From: JAYPAN01 sp049597955
GTDB taxonomy: Bacteria; Pseudomonadota; Alphaproteobacteria; RS24
DNA: 64,000 nucleotides
Assembly: GCA_049597955.1 (NCBI GenBank)
Contig: JBMYND010000010.1
Location: 3,984-67,983 of the forward strand
Direction of reading: 5' to 3'
The notes below the pieces were generated by a model, which had not been told where the DNA came from, did not search any database, and saw only the letters and a program-made list of their open reading frames with translations. Below, piece by piece: positions 25,469 through 33,502 of this stretch. The position numbers were made by a program, and so were the translations under genes. Each line of letters starts with the position of its first letter. Position 1 is the first letter of the stretch.

Positions 25469-26194
25469 ATGTTGAAAAAACTTTATCTTGTTCTGGCGCT
25501 GCTTGTGACGCCTCAATTGGCCATGGCGCAAGCCTTTTGGATTGATTATGGCTGGAATGTCAAACCCAAAGACGAAGCCAAATTTATGGCGGCGGTGGAA
25601 CGCTTTACCGCCAGCGATGTCTTCGCGGCTTTTCCGGGCAAAATGTGGTTTAACGCCCATGTCGCCAATGGGCCGGACAGCACGACCCATTCTTTCGCCG
25701 TTGTCTATGATGATGTCAGCCAATTTGAAAGCTTCAGCGCGCAATTGCAGGGAACACGGGAATGGGATCGTTTCCGCAAGGCATTGAACGCCAATGGCAC
25801 GCCAACCAATGAGACGATTTACAATCACGTTATTGGCTTTGGCGACCACCCGAAAGACAAAACCGCCTTTATCGGCACGGCCATGCAGGTTTCCAATCCG
25901 GCCGGATATGTCGGCGCGTTGAAAGATTTGGTGCAAATCGACACAATGTCAACGCTACCGGGCTCGCTGGATATTTGGGCCGTCATGGCTGGCGGTGCGC
26001 CGGGCATTACCCATACTGTTGTGTTTGGTTATGACCGCTTCAGCGAAGGCCAGGCGTTTCTGCGCGAAGCCGTCAAAGACCCGGTCTATGTGAAAAAATT
26101 GACTGCATTGGGCAAATACCGGACTTTGCTGCCGAGCCTGTGGGTGAACACACCCAAGAAATATGGCACGGCGGATTTGTCAAATATGCGCTAG
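25469..26194 (+). CDS. Secreted protein with two tandem ferredoxin-like halves; paralogue of 11319-12071
   Basis: 241 residues, GAGGGGG upstream of the ATG, signal peptide cleaved near AMAQ (residue 21). Two halves repeat the strand/helix theme: TTHSFAVVYDDVSQFESF in the first, THTVVFGYDRFSEGQAF in the second. Paralogous to the gene at 11319-12071 over nearly its full length. Predicted periplasmic, function unknown; the duplicated ferredoxin-like layout suggests binding of a small hydrophobic ligand (inference). An intrinsic terminator follows. Confidence 0.6.
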   Translation: MLKKLYLVLALLVTPQLAMAQAFWIDYGWNVKPKDEAKFMAAVERFTASDVFAAFPGKMWFNAHVANGPDSTTHSFAVVYDDVSQFESFSAQLQGTREWDRFRKALNANGTPTNETIYNHVIGFGDHPKDKTAFIGTAMQVSNPAGYVGALKDLVQIDTMSTLPGSLDIWAVMAGGAPGITHTVVFGYDRFSEGQAFLREAVKDPVYVKKLTALGKYRTLLPSLWVNTPKKYGTADLSNMR

Positions 26195-26219
26195 TAACAG
26201 CCTTTAGCTGTTCAACAGT

Positions 26220-26253
26220 AAACCCTCGCTTGTTTGCAAGCGGGGGTTTTTTG
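26220..26253 (+). terminator. Rho-independent terminator
   Basis: AAACCCTCGCTTG pairs with CAAGCGGGGGTTT (one G-U pair) around a 4-nt loop, followed by TTTTTT. Lies 26 bp after the plus-strand gene ending at 26194. Confidence 0.88.
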
Positions 26254-26258
26254 CTTTT

Positions 26259-27479
26259 TCAAGTCTCAGAAAAAGGCCGGGCGGCTTGGCGATAATCAAC
26301 CTTACCGGTCAGCACATCGGCAAAATGCTGCGCCATGATTTTGCGCGCCGGCAGAAAACCCTCAGCCGCGTCGGTGATTTCTTCCGACTTTTCCTCGCCG
26401 AGCTGACAGGCCACCAATTGAGCGTCATATCCCGCTTGCTCTGCCCAATGACGCAATGTCTCGCGCCAGCTATTGGTCGACATTTTATAGCGATAGCCCG
26501 GCACTTTCTGCATATTGAAGCGCAGACTATTGGCATCAGCCGGGCAAACCCATTCAGATATTTCGCCGGTATTATTCAACACTTCGTAAAGCGGGTCGGG
26601 GATATAAAGCGTGCGCGTCTCACCCGCCACGCCCTTGTCGATACGCCAAGTCTGCTCAATCCAGTCAATCGCATCCCAGCGCATTTTCACCGCCTCTGTC
26701 GGGCGCGCTTGCGTGAACATGACAATAAGACAAGCCAGATTTTCCGGCGCGGTCAGCGCCCGTGTCGCGCAAAACGCTTCATAATAAGTGGCCATGTCAT
26801 CGGCATCGAGAAAGACAGATGTTATTTTGCGTTTGACCGGTTTGACAAGCTGACTTGTGCGGTCAATCAGGTCAACCGGATTGGCCATCTCAACGCCCAT
26901 GACCCGTATCGCATGGGCCATGATTTTCCGGACATATTGCAGATTGCGATTGGCGCGCCCATAAGCTTCGGCAAATTCTGCCTCAAAGGCACGCACAATA
27001 TGGCTCGGCTCAATCCGGTCAACCGACAGCTCACCAAAATGCGGATAGGTCAATGCCGCAATATCATGCAAGCAGCGTTCGCTATGTTTGCCGCCTTTTT
27101 GCCAAACGCCAAATTCCAGACAATGCGCGTGCCATGCTTGGTGTGCTGCCTTGAATGTCGGCGCCACAAACCGCAATTTACGGTCATGCAGGCGAAATAC
27201 CATTTCGGCAAATGTGTCGGCATTTTTTGTCCAGGCCAATGCCTGATTTATCATCTCCATGCCGTGATTGGCGGCCAGCGATAATTGCACCTGCCGGTTC
27301 AGCGCCCGCGCCGCCTCCAAATCAAGCGCCGGATAAGCCCCAAGCTCCAGCCAGCTTTTATCCTTCAGCCTGTGCCGGAAGATTTTATTGCCTTTATGAT
27401 TTCCGATAAATAGGCCGTTGCCTTCACCAATCTGCTTGCCTTCTTTCAAGGCATTAATCTTTCGGACAGATAACGCCAT
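26259..27479 (-). CDS. Integrase-like protein with degenerate tyrosine-recombinase active site
   Basis: 406 residues. The N-terminal part resembles the DUF4102 arm-binding domain of P4-type integrases (RHRLKDKSWLELGAYPALDLEAARALN), followed by a SAM-like core-binding region (about 105-200) and a catalytic-like domain. The first arginine is kept (R259, TQARPTEAVKMRW) and so is the second (R339), but the HxxR histidine is N336 (STNSWR), the LGH histidine is E362 (LGE), and the position expected for the nucleophilic tyrosine is Ala372. It is full length with no frameshift. Probably not an active recombinase; a DNA-binding or regulatory role is possible. Integrated-element borders were not found. 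Confidence 0.7.
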   Translation of the reverse strand: MALSVRKINALKEGKQIGEGNGLFIGNHKGNKIFRHRLKDKSWLELGAYPALDLEAARALNRQVQLSLAANHGMEMINQALAWTKNADTFAEMVFRLHDRKLRFVAPTFKAAHQAWHAHCLEFGVWQKGGKHSERCLHDIAALTYPHFGELSVDRIEPSHIVRAFEAEFAEAYGRANRNLQYVRKIMAHAIRVMGVEMANPVDLIDRTSQLVKPVKRKITSVFLDADDMATYYEAFCATRALTAPENLACLIVMFTQARPTEAVKMRWDAIDWIEQTWRIDKGVAGETRTLYIPDPLYEVLNNTGEISEWVCPADANSLRFNMQKVPGYRYKMSTNSWRETLRHWAEQAGYDAQLVACQLGEEKSEEITDAAEGFLPARKIMAQHFADVLTGKVDYRQAARPFSET

Positions 27480-27625
27480 TTTCCCACAATATGACTTTGC
27501 CGCTTAAACATCCGCACTGATAATAGCAAACGAGTCGGGCTTTTTGAAAGAGGCCGTCCGCTGACAGATGTCTTTCTCTCTCTCGTTACATTTGTTTACA
27601 ATAGCCTTTAGGGAGAGGTGGCGTG

Positions 27626-27742
27626 ATGAACAGTTTCAAAAAAGCGGCAATTTTCGGTCTCGTCGGTTTGCTGCCGCGATTATGCGCGTCATCGCGCAGG
27701 TGCAAAACCGTTAGGGTCGCACCGCGAGGTGGGCATTTCTAA
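27626..27742 (+). CDS. Possible small protein behind a strong ribosome site
   Basis: 38 codons, ATG preceded by GGGAGAGG, in the 268-bp gap upstream of the integrase-like gene. The start MNSFKKAAIFGLVGLLPRL looks like a truncated signal sequence, and the rest is basic. It could be a real small gene or the remnant of a secreted-protein gene broken by rearrangement. No other support. Confidence 0.3.
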   Translation: MNSFKKAAIFGLVGLLPRLCASSRRCKTVRVAPRGGHF

Positions 27743-27747
27743 ATAAT

Positions 27748-28200
27748 TTATCGTTTGGCGCGGCGGCGGTTCAAAATGTCGTCAAACCGCGACTCTGCGA
27801 TAACCGTGCCATCCTTGGCCAGTGACTCGGCCAGCGAATTGTCAATCGCCTTCAGATTAAACAGCACCAAAGCCCCTTCCGGCCCGCCGCGCTCCATATG
27901 CACATCGCCCGGTTCTTTATGCGCGTAATCCCCTGCCTTGCGGATTTTTGTCTCCAATTCCGCACCGCTTTCCGGGTCAATCGTAACCACATGCAATTCA
28001 CCGGCCAGCACGGTCGAGGTGGTTTCCGCCGTGTGTCGGTGAAAATGGCAATAGGAATTGGGCGCCCAGCGATACAGCAAATCGACATGGCCGTCATCGC
28101 GAATACTCAGCAATGCCGCCTCATAATCAATCGGATAATCAAAACTGTCATCGCCGACAAAACGTCGCCATTTCAAACCTTCATTGTCGAATAAATTCAT
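27748..28200 (-). CDS. Cupin-domain protein
   Basis: 150 residues with a GGGAG ribosome site. A single beta-barrel cupin: the first metal motif is HFHRH at residues 52-56, followed by a conserved Glu-less strand (STVLAGELHVV) and the second motif PGDVHMERGGPEG. It resembles ChrR-type/acetylacetone-cleaving cupins that bind zinc or iron. The metal-binding histidines support a metalloenzyme or sensor role, but substrate is unknown. A solitary gene next to the integrase-like gene. Confidence 0.75.
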   Translation of the reverse strand: MNLFDNEGLKWRRFVGDDSFDYPIDYEAALLSIRDDGHVDLLYRWAPNSYCHFHRHTAETTSTVLAGELHVVTIDPESGAELETKIRKAGDYAHKEPGDVHMERGGPEGALVLFNLKAIDNSLAESLAKDGTVIAESRFDDILNRRRAKR

Positions 28201-28328
28201 CGCCAGCTCCCAAACCGCTTGCCGATAGATTAAACCAAAGCCGAAGCGCAGAGCAAGAGGCTGAGGGCACTTGCGCGACCGTAATTTTTCAGCATATGCC
28301 AGCCTGTTTTATGTGTTAGATTTCATCC

Positions 28329-28736
28329 ATGAGTACCGTCAGATTGTTATACAGCACATTCATCCTGACAGCGGCCATCTGGTCAGCCCTTGTGGTTGTT
28401 ATATCGCTTTTGGGGGACAAACCCTTCCTGTTTATTCCGACACTCATTGTCGCGCCATCGGATTTGGCCGACCGCGCGGAAGTGCTGCGATTGTCTTTTT
28501 TCACCTCATTTGCCTATTTCGCCTTTTTGCATATTTTTGGCGCCGACAAGCGCGTCTCATCGGGTCATGTGCTGGTCAGCATATTGACGAGCCTGACCGT
28601 CATTGGCGGCATCAAGCTGCTTACGTCAGAAAGCTACGCCAATGAAACCGTCTTTATCATTGTGTTTGGCCTGACCGCCATATTGGTTCTTCTCGCCACG
28701 CGCCCAAAAGTAAGACGTTATTTCAGGCGTCACTGA
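28329..28736 (+). CDS. Four-helix inner-membrane protein of unknown function
   Basis: 135 residues with about four hydrophobic segments (LLYSTFILTAAIWSALVVVI; SFFTSFAYFAFLHIFG; VLVSILTSLTVIGGIKLL; VFIIVFGLTAILVLLA) and a basic tail (RPKVRRYFRRH) that should be cytoplasmic. No ribosome site of note and no family recognised. Its last 14 bp overlap the 3' end of the convergent renalase-like gene. Confidence 0.55.
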   Translation: MSTVRLLYSTFILTAAIWSALVVVISLLGDKPFLFIPTLIVAPSDLADRAEVLRLSFFTSFAYFAFLHIFGADKRVSSGHVLVSILTSLTVIGGIKLLTSESYANETVFIIVFGLTAILVLLATRPKVRRYFRRH

Positions 28737-29763
28737 TTGGCCCGAATAGGGGCGCGGCACCCAGCATTGCCAATAATGTCGCCGCCAGACCGGCACCGCT
28801 TAAAAATGCCTGCTCGACACCCGAGCCGCTGCACCAATCACCAATGGCCGACAATCCCTGTTGGTCATCAAGCAAATAAGGCTGCGCCTGTGTGGACGCC
28901 GCCCGACGGGTCGAGGCATAGCGCCAGCGATGCACGCTGTCATAGCCGCCGGCGGCGGTTGAGCATCCGGAGATTTCCTGAAAGCGTTGCTTTATCCTCG
29001 CGCTGACCATCGCCAAATCATCTTCAATATGAGCTTGCGACCAGTCATGGCGCGTTTGCACGACCAGCGCAACGCCGCCCTCGCGCCTCGGTTTCACGGA
29101 ATTAACAATAGCCAAGCCCAGCACCTCATCGTCAAACTCGGCATAATCCCAGTCCAAATCAGGCGCTTCATCGGGCTGATAGCCCAGCATCAGCGTATGA
29201 CAGCCAAGCATTTGCGTGTCGGCCAAAGCATTGGCAAAACCTGCCCCCGCAGGCAAAAGCGCCAATGCTTGTTGCGGCGGTATGGCAAACACCACATGCG
29301 CGAATGGCCCGAAACGCTGTTCACCGGCAGACAAAACCCATGCGCCTGGCTGCCCGGTCACCGCGTCAATGGCGCAATCAGTATGAATGTCCCATTGCGG
29401 GCGGGCGGCGACAAGCGATTTACCGACCGCACTCATGCCCGGCGTGAAAACCCATTTCAGCTTTGCGTCTTGGGTTAGCTGGCGCGCGCCATTATCGGAA
29501 AACCGCATATGGCGCGGCGTCCATAATGCCACAGCACCGCGCACCTCAAAGCTTTGCAGCCAGTTTTTGAAGACGGCAGTGTCGGCATGAAAAAACGGCG
29601 CGCCATGGTCAAAAGCATGCTCGGGCGCGCGCCGCGTTGACAAGCGTCCCGACAGGCCGCGCGATTTGTCAAACAGGGAAAGCTGAAACGCTGTGCCGCA
29701 ACCATCAGCAAAGGCCAGCGCCGCCATGCCGGTGCCGATAATCGCAATCGCGGGTTTGCTCAT
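28723..29763 (-). CDS. Renalase-like FAD-dependent amine oxidase
   Basis: 346 residues. The N-terminal dinucleotide fold IAIIGTGMAALAFADG is followed by FDKSRGLSGRLSTRR, where the S-G-R-x-S/T-T-R pattern is typical of bacterial renalase-type flavoproteins, and by the DHGAPFF segment. The C-terminal FAD loop IGDWCSGSGVEQAFLSG is also present. Known bacterial renalases oxidise dihydro-beta-NAD(P) isomers, so a metabolite-repair role is possible. It is the last gene of a six-gene operon and overlaps the TPR gene by 4 bp (ATGA). Confidence 0.85.
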   Translation of the reverse strand: MSKPAIAIIGTGMAALAFADGCGTAFQLSLFDKSRGLSGRLSTRRAPEHAFDHGAPFFHADTAVFKNWLQSFEVRGAVALWTPRHMRFSDNGARQLTQDAKLKWVFTPGMSAVGKSLVAARPQWDIHTDCAIDAVTGQPGAWVLSAGEQRFGPFAHVVFAIPPQQALALLPAGAGFANALADTQMLGCHTLMLGYQPDEAPDLDWDYAEFDDEVLGLAIVNSVKPRREGGVALVVQTRHDWSQAHIEDDLAMVSARIKQRFQEISGCSTAAGGYDSVHRWRYASTRRAASTQAQPYLLDDQQGLSAIGDWCSGSGVEQAFLSGAGLAATLLAMLGAAPLFGPISDA

Positions 29764-30224
29764 TGCTCTTTAAGACCGCGCCGATAAGCATTAATCGCCA
29801 ATGTTAAATCGTCAAGCGCATCACAGCCATCCGGACATAAGGCGCGCAATTTGGCCAGATTTGCCTCGGCTGAGGCCAAATCATCACGCGTCAAATATAA
29901 TTCACCCTGATATTCAAGGGCAAGCTTGTGGCCCGGATCCAAATCCAATGCCTGCCTGTAATAGCTTTGGCTTTGCGCATAAGCGCCCATTTTCCGATGC
30001 GCGAAGCCGAGATAGTTGAAAATATCCGCATTGTCCGGCTCATCCCGTTTGGCTTTTTCCAATTTCCCAATCGCTCTTTTATATTTCTCTTTTTTGATGA
30101 GTTTCTTGGCTTCATTGACAAGTTTACTGGCGCTTGGCTGATAATTGTAACTGCCCGCGGCGCGTGTCGGTGTCGCATATAATGTGACAAACAATAATGC
30201 GCATATGGTGAACAAGCGTATCAT
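29760..30224 (-). CDS. Secreted tetratricopeptide-repeat protein
   Basis: 154 residues, signal peptide MIRLFTICALLFVTLYATPTRA (cleavage about 22). The mature chain holds two to three TPR units: KYKRAIGKLEKAKRDEPDNADIFNYLGFAHRKMGAYAQ (abridged by units), SQSYYRQALDLDPGHKLALEYQGELYL, and a third partial. TPRs form protein-protein scaffolds. Predicted periplasmic. Overlaps the next gene by ATGA, and the upstream gene likewise, so it is translated as part of the operon. Confidence 0.75.
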   Translation of the reverse strand: MIRLFTICALLFVTLYATPTRAAGSYNYQPSASKLVNEAKKLIKKEKYKRAIGKLEKAKRDEPDNADIFNYLGFAHRKMGAYAQSQSYYRQALDLDPGHKLALEYQGELYLTRDDLASAEANLAKLRALCPDGCDALDDLTLAINAYRRGLKEQ

Positions 30225-30496
30225 TTACAAACTCCTGTGACCGCGCATCGATTGGCCTCCAAAGGCAGCATTTTTGTGCAAGCCCCCTGTCCCAAATCGC
30301 CTTTTTTCCCGAATTGATTTTCGCAATAAACGTCAAAAAGGCGCTCCACCATTTTGCGATTGGCGTAGAGATAAGAAGCCTCCAACTTGATGCCGGTAAA
30401 ACTTAAATGGGTTGTGCCGTCAAAATCGCGCGGCCAAGCCGGTGTCGCAAAAAGCAATCCGATAATGGTCAGCATGCGGGTCATTTGGCTTTTCAT
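30221..30496 (-). CDS. Small secreted cysteine-containing protein
   Basis: 91 residues; ATG overlaps the upstream stop (ATGA). Signal peptide MKSQMTRMLTIIGLLFATPA with probable cleavage near residue 20-22. The mature part has four cysteines (VYCENQF, GACTKML, NRCAVTGVCK), suggesting two disulfides in the periplasm. No domain recognised; it may partner the TPR protein downstream. Confidence 0.6.
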   Translation of the reverse strand: MKSQMTRMLTIIGLLFATPAWPRDFDGTTHLSFTGIKLEASYLYANRKMVERLFDVYCENQFGKKGDLGQGACTKMLPLEANRCAVTGVCK

Positions 30497-30903
30497 TTCC
30501 CTTTTTCCTTTTTTTGATTAGCGTTAATTAGTCCGTCGAGGATTTCGGACTTCCGCCTAATCCGTCCCCTCCTTCTAATGAATTCATATCCGTCAAAGTC
30601 AATTGAGGTTTTTTCAGGGGGTCTTGTTTCCCCACTCCCCGCAATTGGTTTGGCCGCATCCTTATCGCGAAAAAATGGCCAAAGAAAAAAAGTAATAACC
30701 AATCCTAAGTAAGCCAAATTTTTCGAAATAATTAGGAGAACAAGAAGATTATTATTTTCTTTCAGAACAAGAATTGTCTCTAATTCATGGCTTAAATAGG
30801 TGATGAGTAGGAAACCAACGCAGACAACCGCAAAACGGCGAATATCGTTTCGAACAAACCGCCAGAGCCTCCAGCCAACAATCAACTGAAGCAAAGCACG
30901 CAT
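30493..30903 (-). CDS. Two-helix membrane protein of unknown function (AT-rich operon)
   Basis: 136 residues. Two hydrophobic segments are visible (about 23-40, AVVCVGFLLITYLSH; about 51-76, NLLVLLIISKNLAYLGLVITFFL), then a long charged cytoplasmic-type tail with RRRGRIRRKSE. No family recognised. The gene is visibly AT-richer than its downstream neighbours and starts 3 bp after the previous stop. It and the two genes upstream share this composition, suggesting joint acquisition. Confidence 0.55.
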   Translation of the reverse strand: MRALLQLIVGWRLWRFVRNDIRRFAVVCVGFLLITYLSHELETILVLKENNNLLVLLIISKNLAYLGLVITFFLWPFFRDKDAAKPIAGSGETRPPEKTSIDFDGYEFIRRRGRIRRKSEILDGLINANQKKEKGK

Positions 30904-30906
30904 AAC

Positions 30907-31197
30907 CTAAAACACCTGTATACCTAGGACTAACAATAGCGCGCCTATTGATTTATCTTTCATTTGAGATACCAACTTGTCTCTTTCATCTCTCACTATG
31001 AGTTCTAACTGGTCCTCAGAAAGTTCATCTACAGTCAATCCCCGTTTTGCCAACTCAACTTTCGTTTTCTCAATGGCGAGTTCTGTAAGTCGGACTTCCA
31101 ACTTTTCTTTCATCATTGAAGGCGAATTGGCCGCAAGAAAATCAAAAATTTTGTTGGGCAAACGTAAAATGTTGGGCTTCTTGATCACTGCTTTCAA
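30907..31197 (-). CDS. Small charged protein with hydrophobic C-terminus (AT-rich operon)
   Basis: 96 residues from a TTG at 31197, supported by an AGAGGTGA ribosome site and by a 4-bp TTGA overlap with the GIY-YIG gene. The chain is helical and charged (LEVRLTELAIEKTKVELAKR), and the C-terminal GALLLVLGIQVF is hydrophobic. No family recognised. Position and overlap suggest it works with the GIY-YIG protein, for example as a partner or immunity-like protein; this is inference. Confidence 0.5.
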   Translation of the reverse strand: MKAVIKKPNILRLPNKIFDFLAANSPSMMKEKLEVRLTELAIEKTKVELAKRGLTVDELSEDQLELIVRDERDKLVSQMKDKSIGALLLVLGIQVF

Positions 31198-32507
31198 TTC
31201 ACCTCTGAGCCTTTAAAATTAGGGTCTAATACCAACTTCCTTACTATAAAATCCGAATATTTTAGTTGTGTCTCAGATAGATGTTTATTCGCGCTTCGTT
31301 CAACTAATTCCAATTCCTCCCGCCTTACATTGCAGCCTTTTGAATTACCATTTCCAAGCAATGCAAACCTACAAACGCTCCTAGCCAGAATAACATTTTC
31401 TGCTTTTCTTTCAGGCAAGTGCATCAAGAAGTTTGCCAAAGTTAAACATGCAGCCCAAAGGCCGCTTCTCGACGCCATCCAAAGGTATTTTCTAAACTCA
31501 CTGGGAGGGGAGCCTGTAAAAAATTTTTTTGGAATTTTATTTGGATGGATATCTGGACGGAATTCGTAAAGATTTCCTATTGCCGAAGCTATTGCTAACT
31601 GAGCGATGGGGTTTCCATCTAGAGCTTCCTTTCTGTAAAAATTCTTGGAAGAACGGTAATTGGAAAGCGGATGCAGCCTTTTGTCGCCTAACCTCTCCTC
31701 ACATTTGTTTAGCCAATGTTCATCTAACTTCCATTTTTTCAATTGGGCGTCGAAGTTTTGAGGAAAAGCGATGTCTTTTTGCGCCTCGAACAAAATTTCC
31801 TTAATTGCCATTTTTTCCAGAGGTAATTTCACATCTTTGAGAGGAGAAGCCCTTTTTGTAGATTCTATCTCTTTGCGAACTTCTTCCGAAAGCTCTGACC
31901 ATATTTGAACAGCAGTGGTGCCTGCTGCATCTGCTCCCTTCTTCACCAAACCAGATAAAACGCTTAGACCCGCAGCAGCTCGCGTCAGACTATTTACCTT
32001 GCCGGGCGTCAAAAGAACTTCAGTATTTTTTTTCAGCCTTTGATCCCTTGTTTCTCTTTGAATTTCAGATTTTCGGGCCATATCAGAATTTGGATTAAGG
32101 CTGGCGTATGCTGACATGCCCGCAACGGCCATCGCGCCAAGCGGGATCGGCCCTAAATCAAAGACGTCCAAACTACCCCACCAGTCGATAGTTTCGAGAA
32201 AAATCTCGCCATCAACTTTTTGTGTTCCCTCATCAATAATTTGAGCGGCGTCTTCTGCAAAGAATAGCTCTCTTGATTCAGACACCCTTAACTCAGAGAA
32301 ATGTTCATGCAGGATGACTTCGGCGGCTTCGTTATCGTGAACTTCTATAATTCCCACGGCTTCCCAATCCGCATTGCCTTCAAACCCCTCCGGCCCGTAA
32401 TTTTGTGCCGATAGCTCGTTCATGCGGCTTTGGACATCCCTATCGGTTCTTCCAATCTTTATAAGATTAGGGAACTCCTTACTTTTTGCGAAATATATCA
32501 GTTCCAT
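31194..32507 (-). CDS. GIY-YIG (T5orf172-like) domain fused to a large unknown region
   Basis: 437 residues. The N-terminal 90 match a GIY-YIG nuclease of the T5orf172 type: LIYF (Tyr5) in place of GIY, KIGRTDRD (Arg20) in place of YIG/R, AAEVILHEHF (Glu63, His67) and SRELFF (Glu80). Residues 100-220 have hydrophobic and charged helices, including possible membrane-contacting stretches near 120-130 and 170-190. Around 290-360 are helical units resembling Sel1-like repeats (DGNPIAQLAIASAIG; SGLWAACLTLANFL). No known system with this architecture came to mind. First gene of a six-gene overlapping operon. Confidence 0.65.
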   Translation of the reverse strand: MELIYFAKSKEFPNLIKIGRTDRDVQSRMNELSAQNYGPEGFEGNADWEAVGIIEVHDNEAAEVILHEHFSELRVSESRELFFAEDAAQIIDEGTQKVDGEIFLETIDWWGSLDVFDLGPIPLGAMAVAGMSAYASLNPNSDMARKSEIQRETRDQRLKKNTEVLLTPGKVNSLTRAAAGLSVLSGLVKKGADAAGTTAVQIWSELSEEVRKEIESTKRASPLKDVKLPLEKMAIKEILFEAQKDIAFPQNFDAQLKKWKLDEHWLNKCEERLGDKRLHPLSNYRSSKNFYRKEALDGNPIAQLAIASAIGNLYEFRPDIHPNKIPKKFFTGSPPSEFRKYLWMASRSGLWAACLTLANFLMHLPERKAENVILARSVCRFALLGNGNSKGCNVRREELELVERSANKHLSETQLKYSDFIVRKLVLDPNFKGSEVN

Positions 32508-32699
32508 AAAATAAGTCTAAACCGAACTTTAATTCGCAGGCAATAGCGCAAGCAGGATAAATCGCGACGGTTTATAAATGGCGATAGCGGCGAAGCGGGC
32601 TTTTAACGCTGCGGCAGGACAGATGCAAAATGGGCTGACAGAAGGCTTGCGCTGTGTCCGTTATATAAATGACAAGAAAGTCAGAGGTGAGGTTAATCC
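32508..32699. promoter_or_regulatory. Divergent promoter region of the GIY-YIG operon
   Basis: 192 bp between the GIY-YIG operon and a plus-strand membrane-protein gene. The GIY-YIG start has no clear ribosome site, which may mean a short or leaderless transcript. No operator repeat was recognised. Confidence 0.35.
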
Positions 32700-33098
32700 A
32701 TGAATAAAATCGACATTCCATGGTGGCTGACTGCCATTATTATCATTGAAATCTTACCGATGTTTTTGGGCCCGTTATTTGCCCTCACCAATCCGCGCTT
32801 TATCGGCGGCCCTGACGCAACCAGCATCGGCTTTGCCGCCCATCTTTACGCGGCCAGAAACATTGCTGTCGGTCTTGCCTTTATCGCCGCATTTATCCTC
32901 AAAAACGGGTCAATGTTATTCATCTTGATTTTCATCCGATTGCTTACGGATTTGATGGATTTGCCAAATTTCCTGATTTTCGGTCAGGTGGCAAATGAAG
33001 CGCGCGCCATTTTTATATTCACGGCCTTATATTATTTACCGGCCATCATCGCCTTGCGTTTTTTGTGGCCGCAAATCCGACCGGCGCGACAGCCATGA
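32700..33098 (+). CDS. Four-helix membrane protein of unknown function
   Basis: 132 residues with about four hydrophobic segments (LTAIIIIEILPMFLGPLFAL; IAVGLAFIAAFIL; MLFILIFIRLL; IFIFTALYYLPAIIALRFL), compatible with the DUF4345 type of small membrane proteins but not certain. The AGAGGTGAGG upstream of the ATG is a good ribosome site. Diverges from the GIY-YIG operon; a cold-shock gene follows at 33274. Confidence 0.55.
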   Translation: MNKIDIPWWLTAIIIIEILPMFLGPLFALTNPRFIGGPDATSIGFAAHLYAARNIAVGLAFIAAFILKNGSMLFILIFIRLLTDLMDLPNFLIFGQVANEARAIFIFTALYYLPAIIALRFLWPQIRPARQP

Positions 33099-33273
33099 GA
33101 AGATGCGAATAAGCAATAGAGTGGGGAAAATAAATTTTACATTTGGGCCTAAGTTTATGTTATTGGCACAACACCTGTCCTTCGCAATTTACTTCTCTCT
33201 GGGCCAGCTAGATTCAGAAAATAGTTTCTGAGTCTTTTCAGGCGATGAAAATGAGAAACTCGAAGGACATAAA
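33099..33273 (+). promoter_or_regulatory. Leader region of the cold-shock gene
   Basis: 175 bp between the stop of the membrane-protein gene and the CspA start, enough for a promoter and the long 5' leader typical of cold-shock genes. A specific thermo-responsive fold was not worked out. Confidence 0.4.
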
Positions 33274-33477
33274 ATGATTACCGGAACTGTTAAATGGTTT
33301 AACGCGGAAAAAGGCTATGGCTTTATTGCCGTTGAAGGACAAGAGGATGTTTTCGTCCATATATCAGCCGCTCAAGCAAGTGGCTTGACCCTGAAGGAAG
33401 ATATGAAACTGTCTTTCGAAAAACAAAAAGGAAATAATGGCAAATTTTCGGCAGTTAATCTAGTTGCTGCCATATAG
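33274..33477 (+). CDS. Cold-shock protein, CspA family
   Basis: 67 residues, a single OB-fold. Both RNA-binding motifs are present: RNP1 in KGYGFI (about residue 13) and RNP2 in VFVHIS (about 27). The start TVKWFNAEKGYGF is typical. Such proteins unwind mRNA and assist transcription at low temperature. It has its own intrinsic terminator at 33503-33530 and a 175-bp leader, so it is monocistronic. Confidence 0.95.
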   Translation: MITGTVKWFNAEKGYGFIAVEGQEDVFVHISAAQASGLTLKEDMKLSFEKQKGNNGKFSAVNLVAAI

Positions 33478-33502
33478 CTTTTTGCTGACGTCAACAATGA
33501 GG

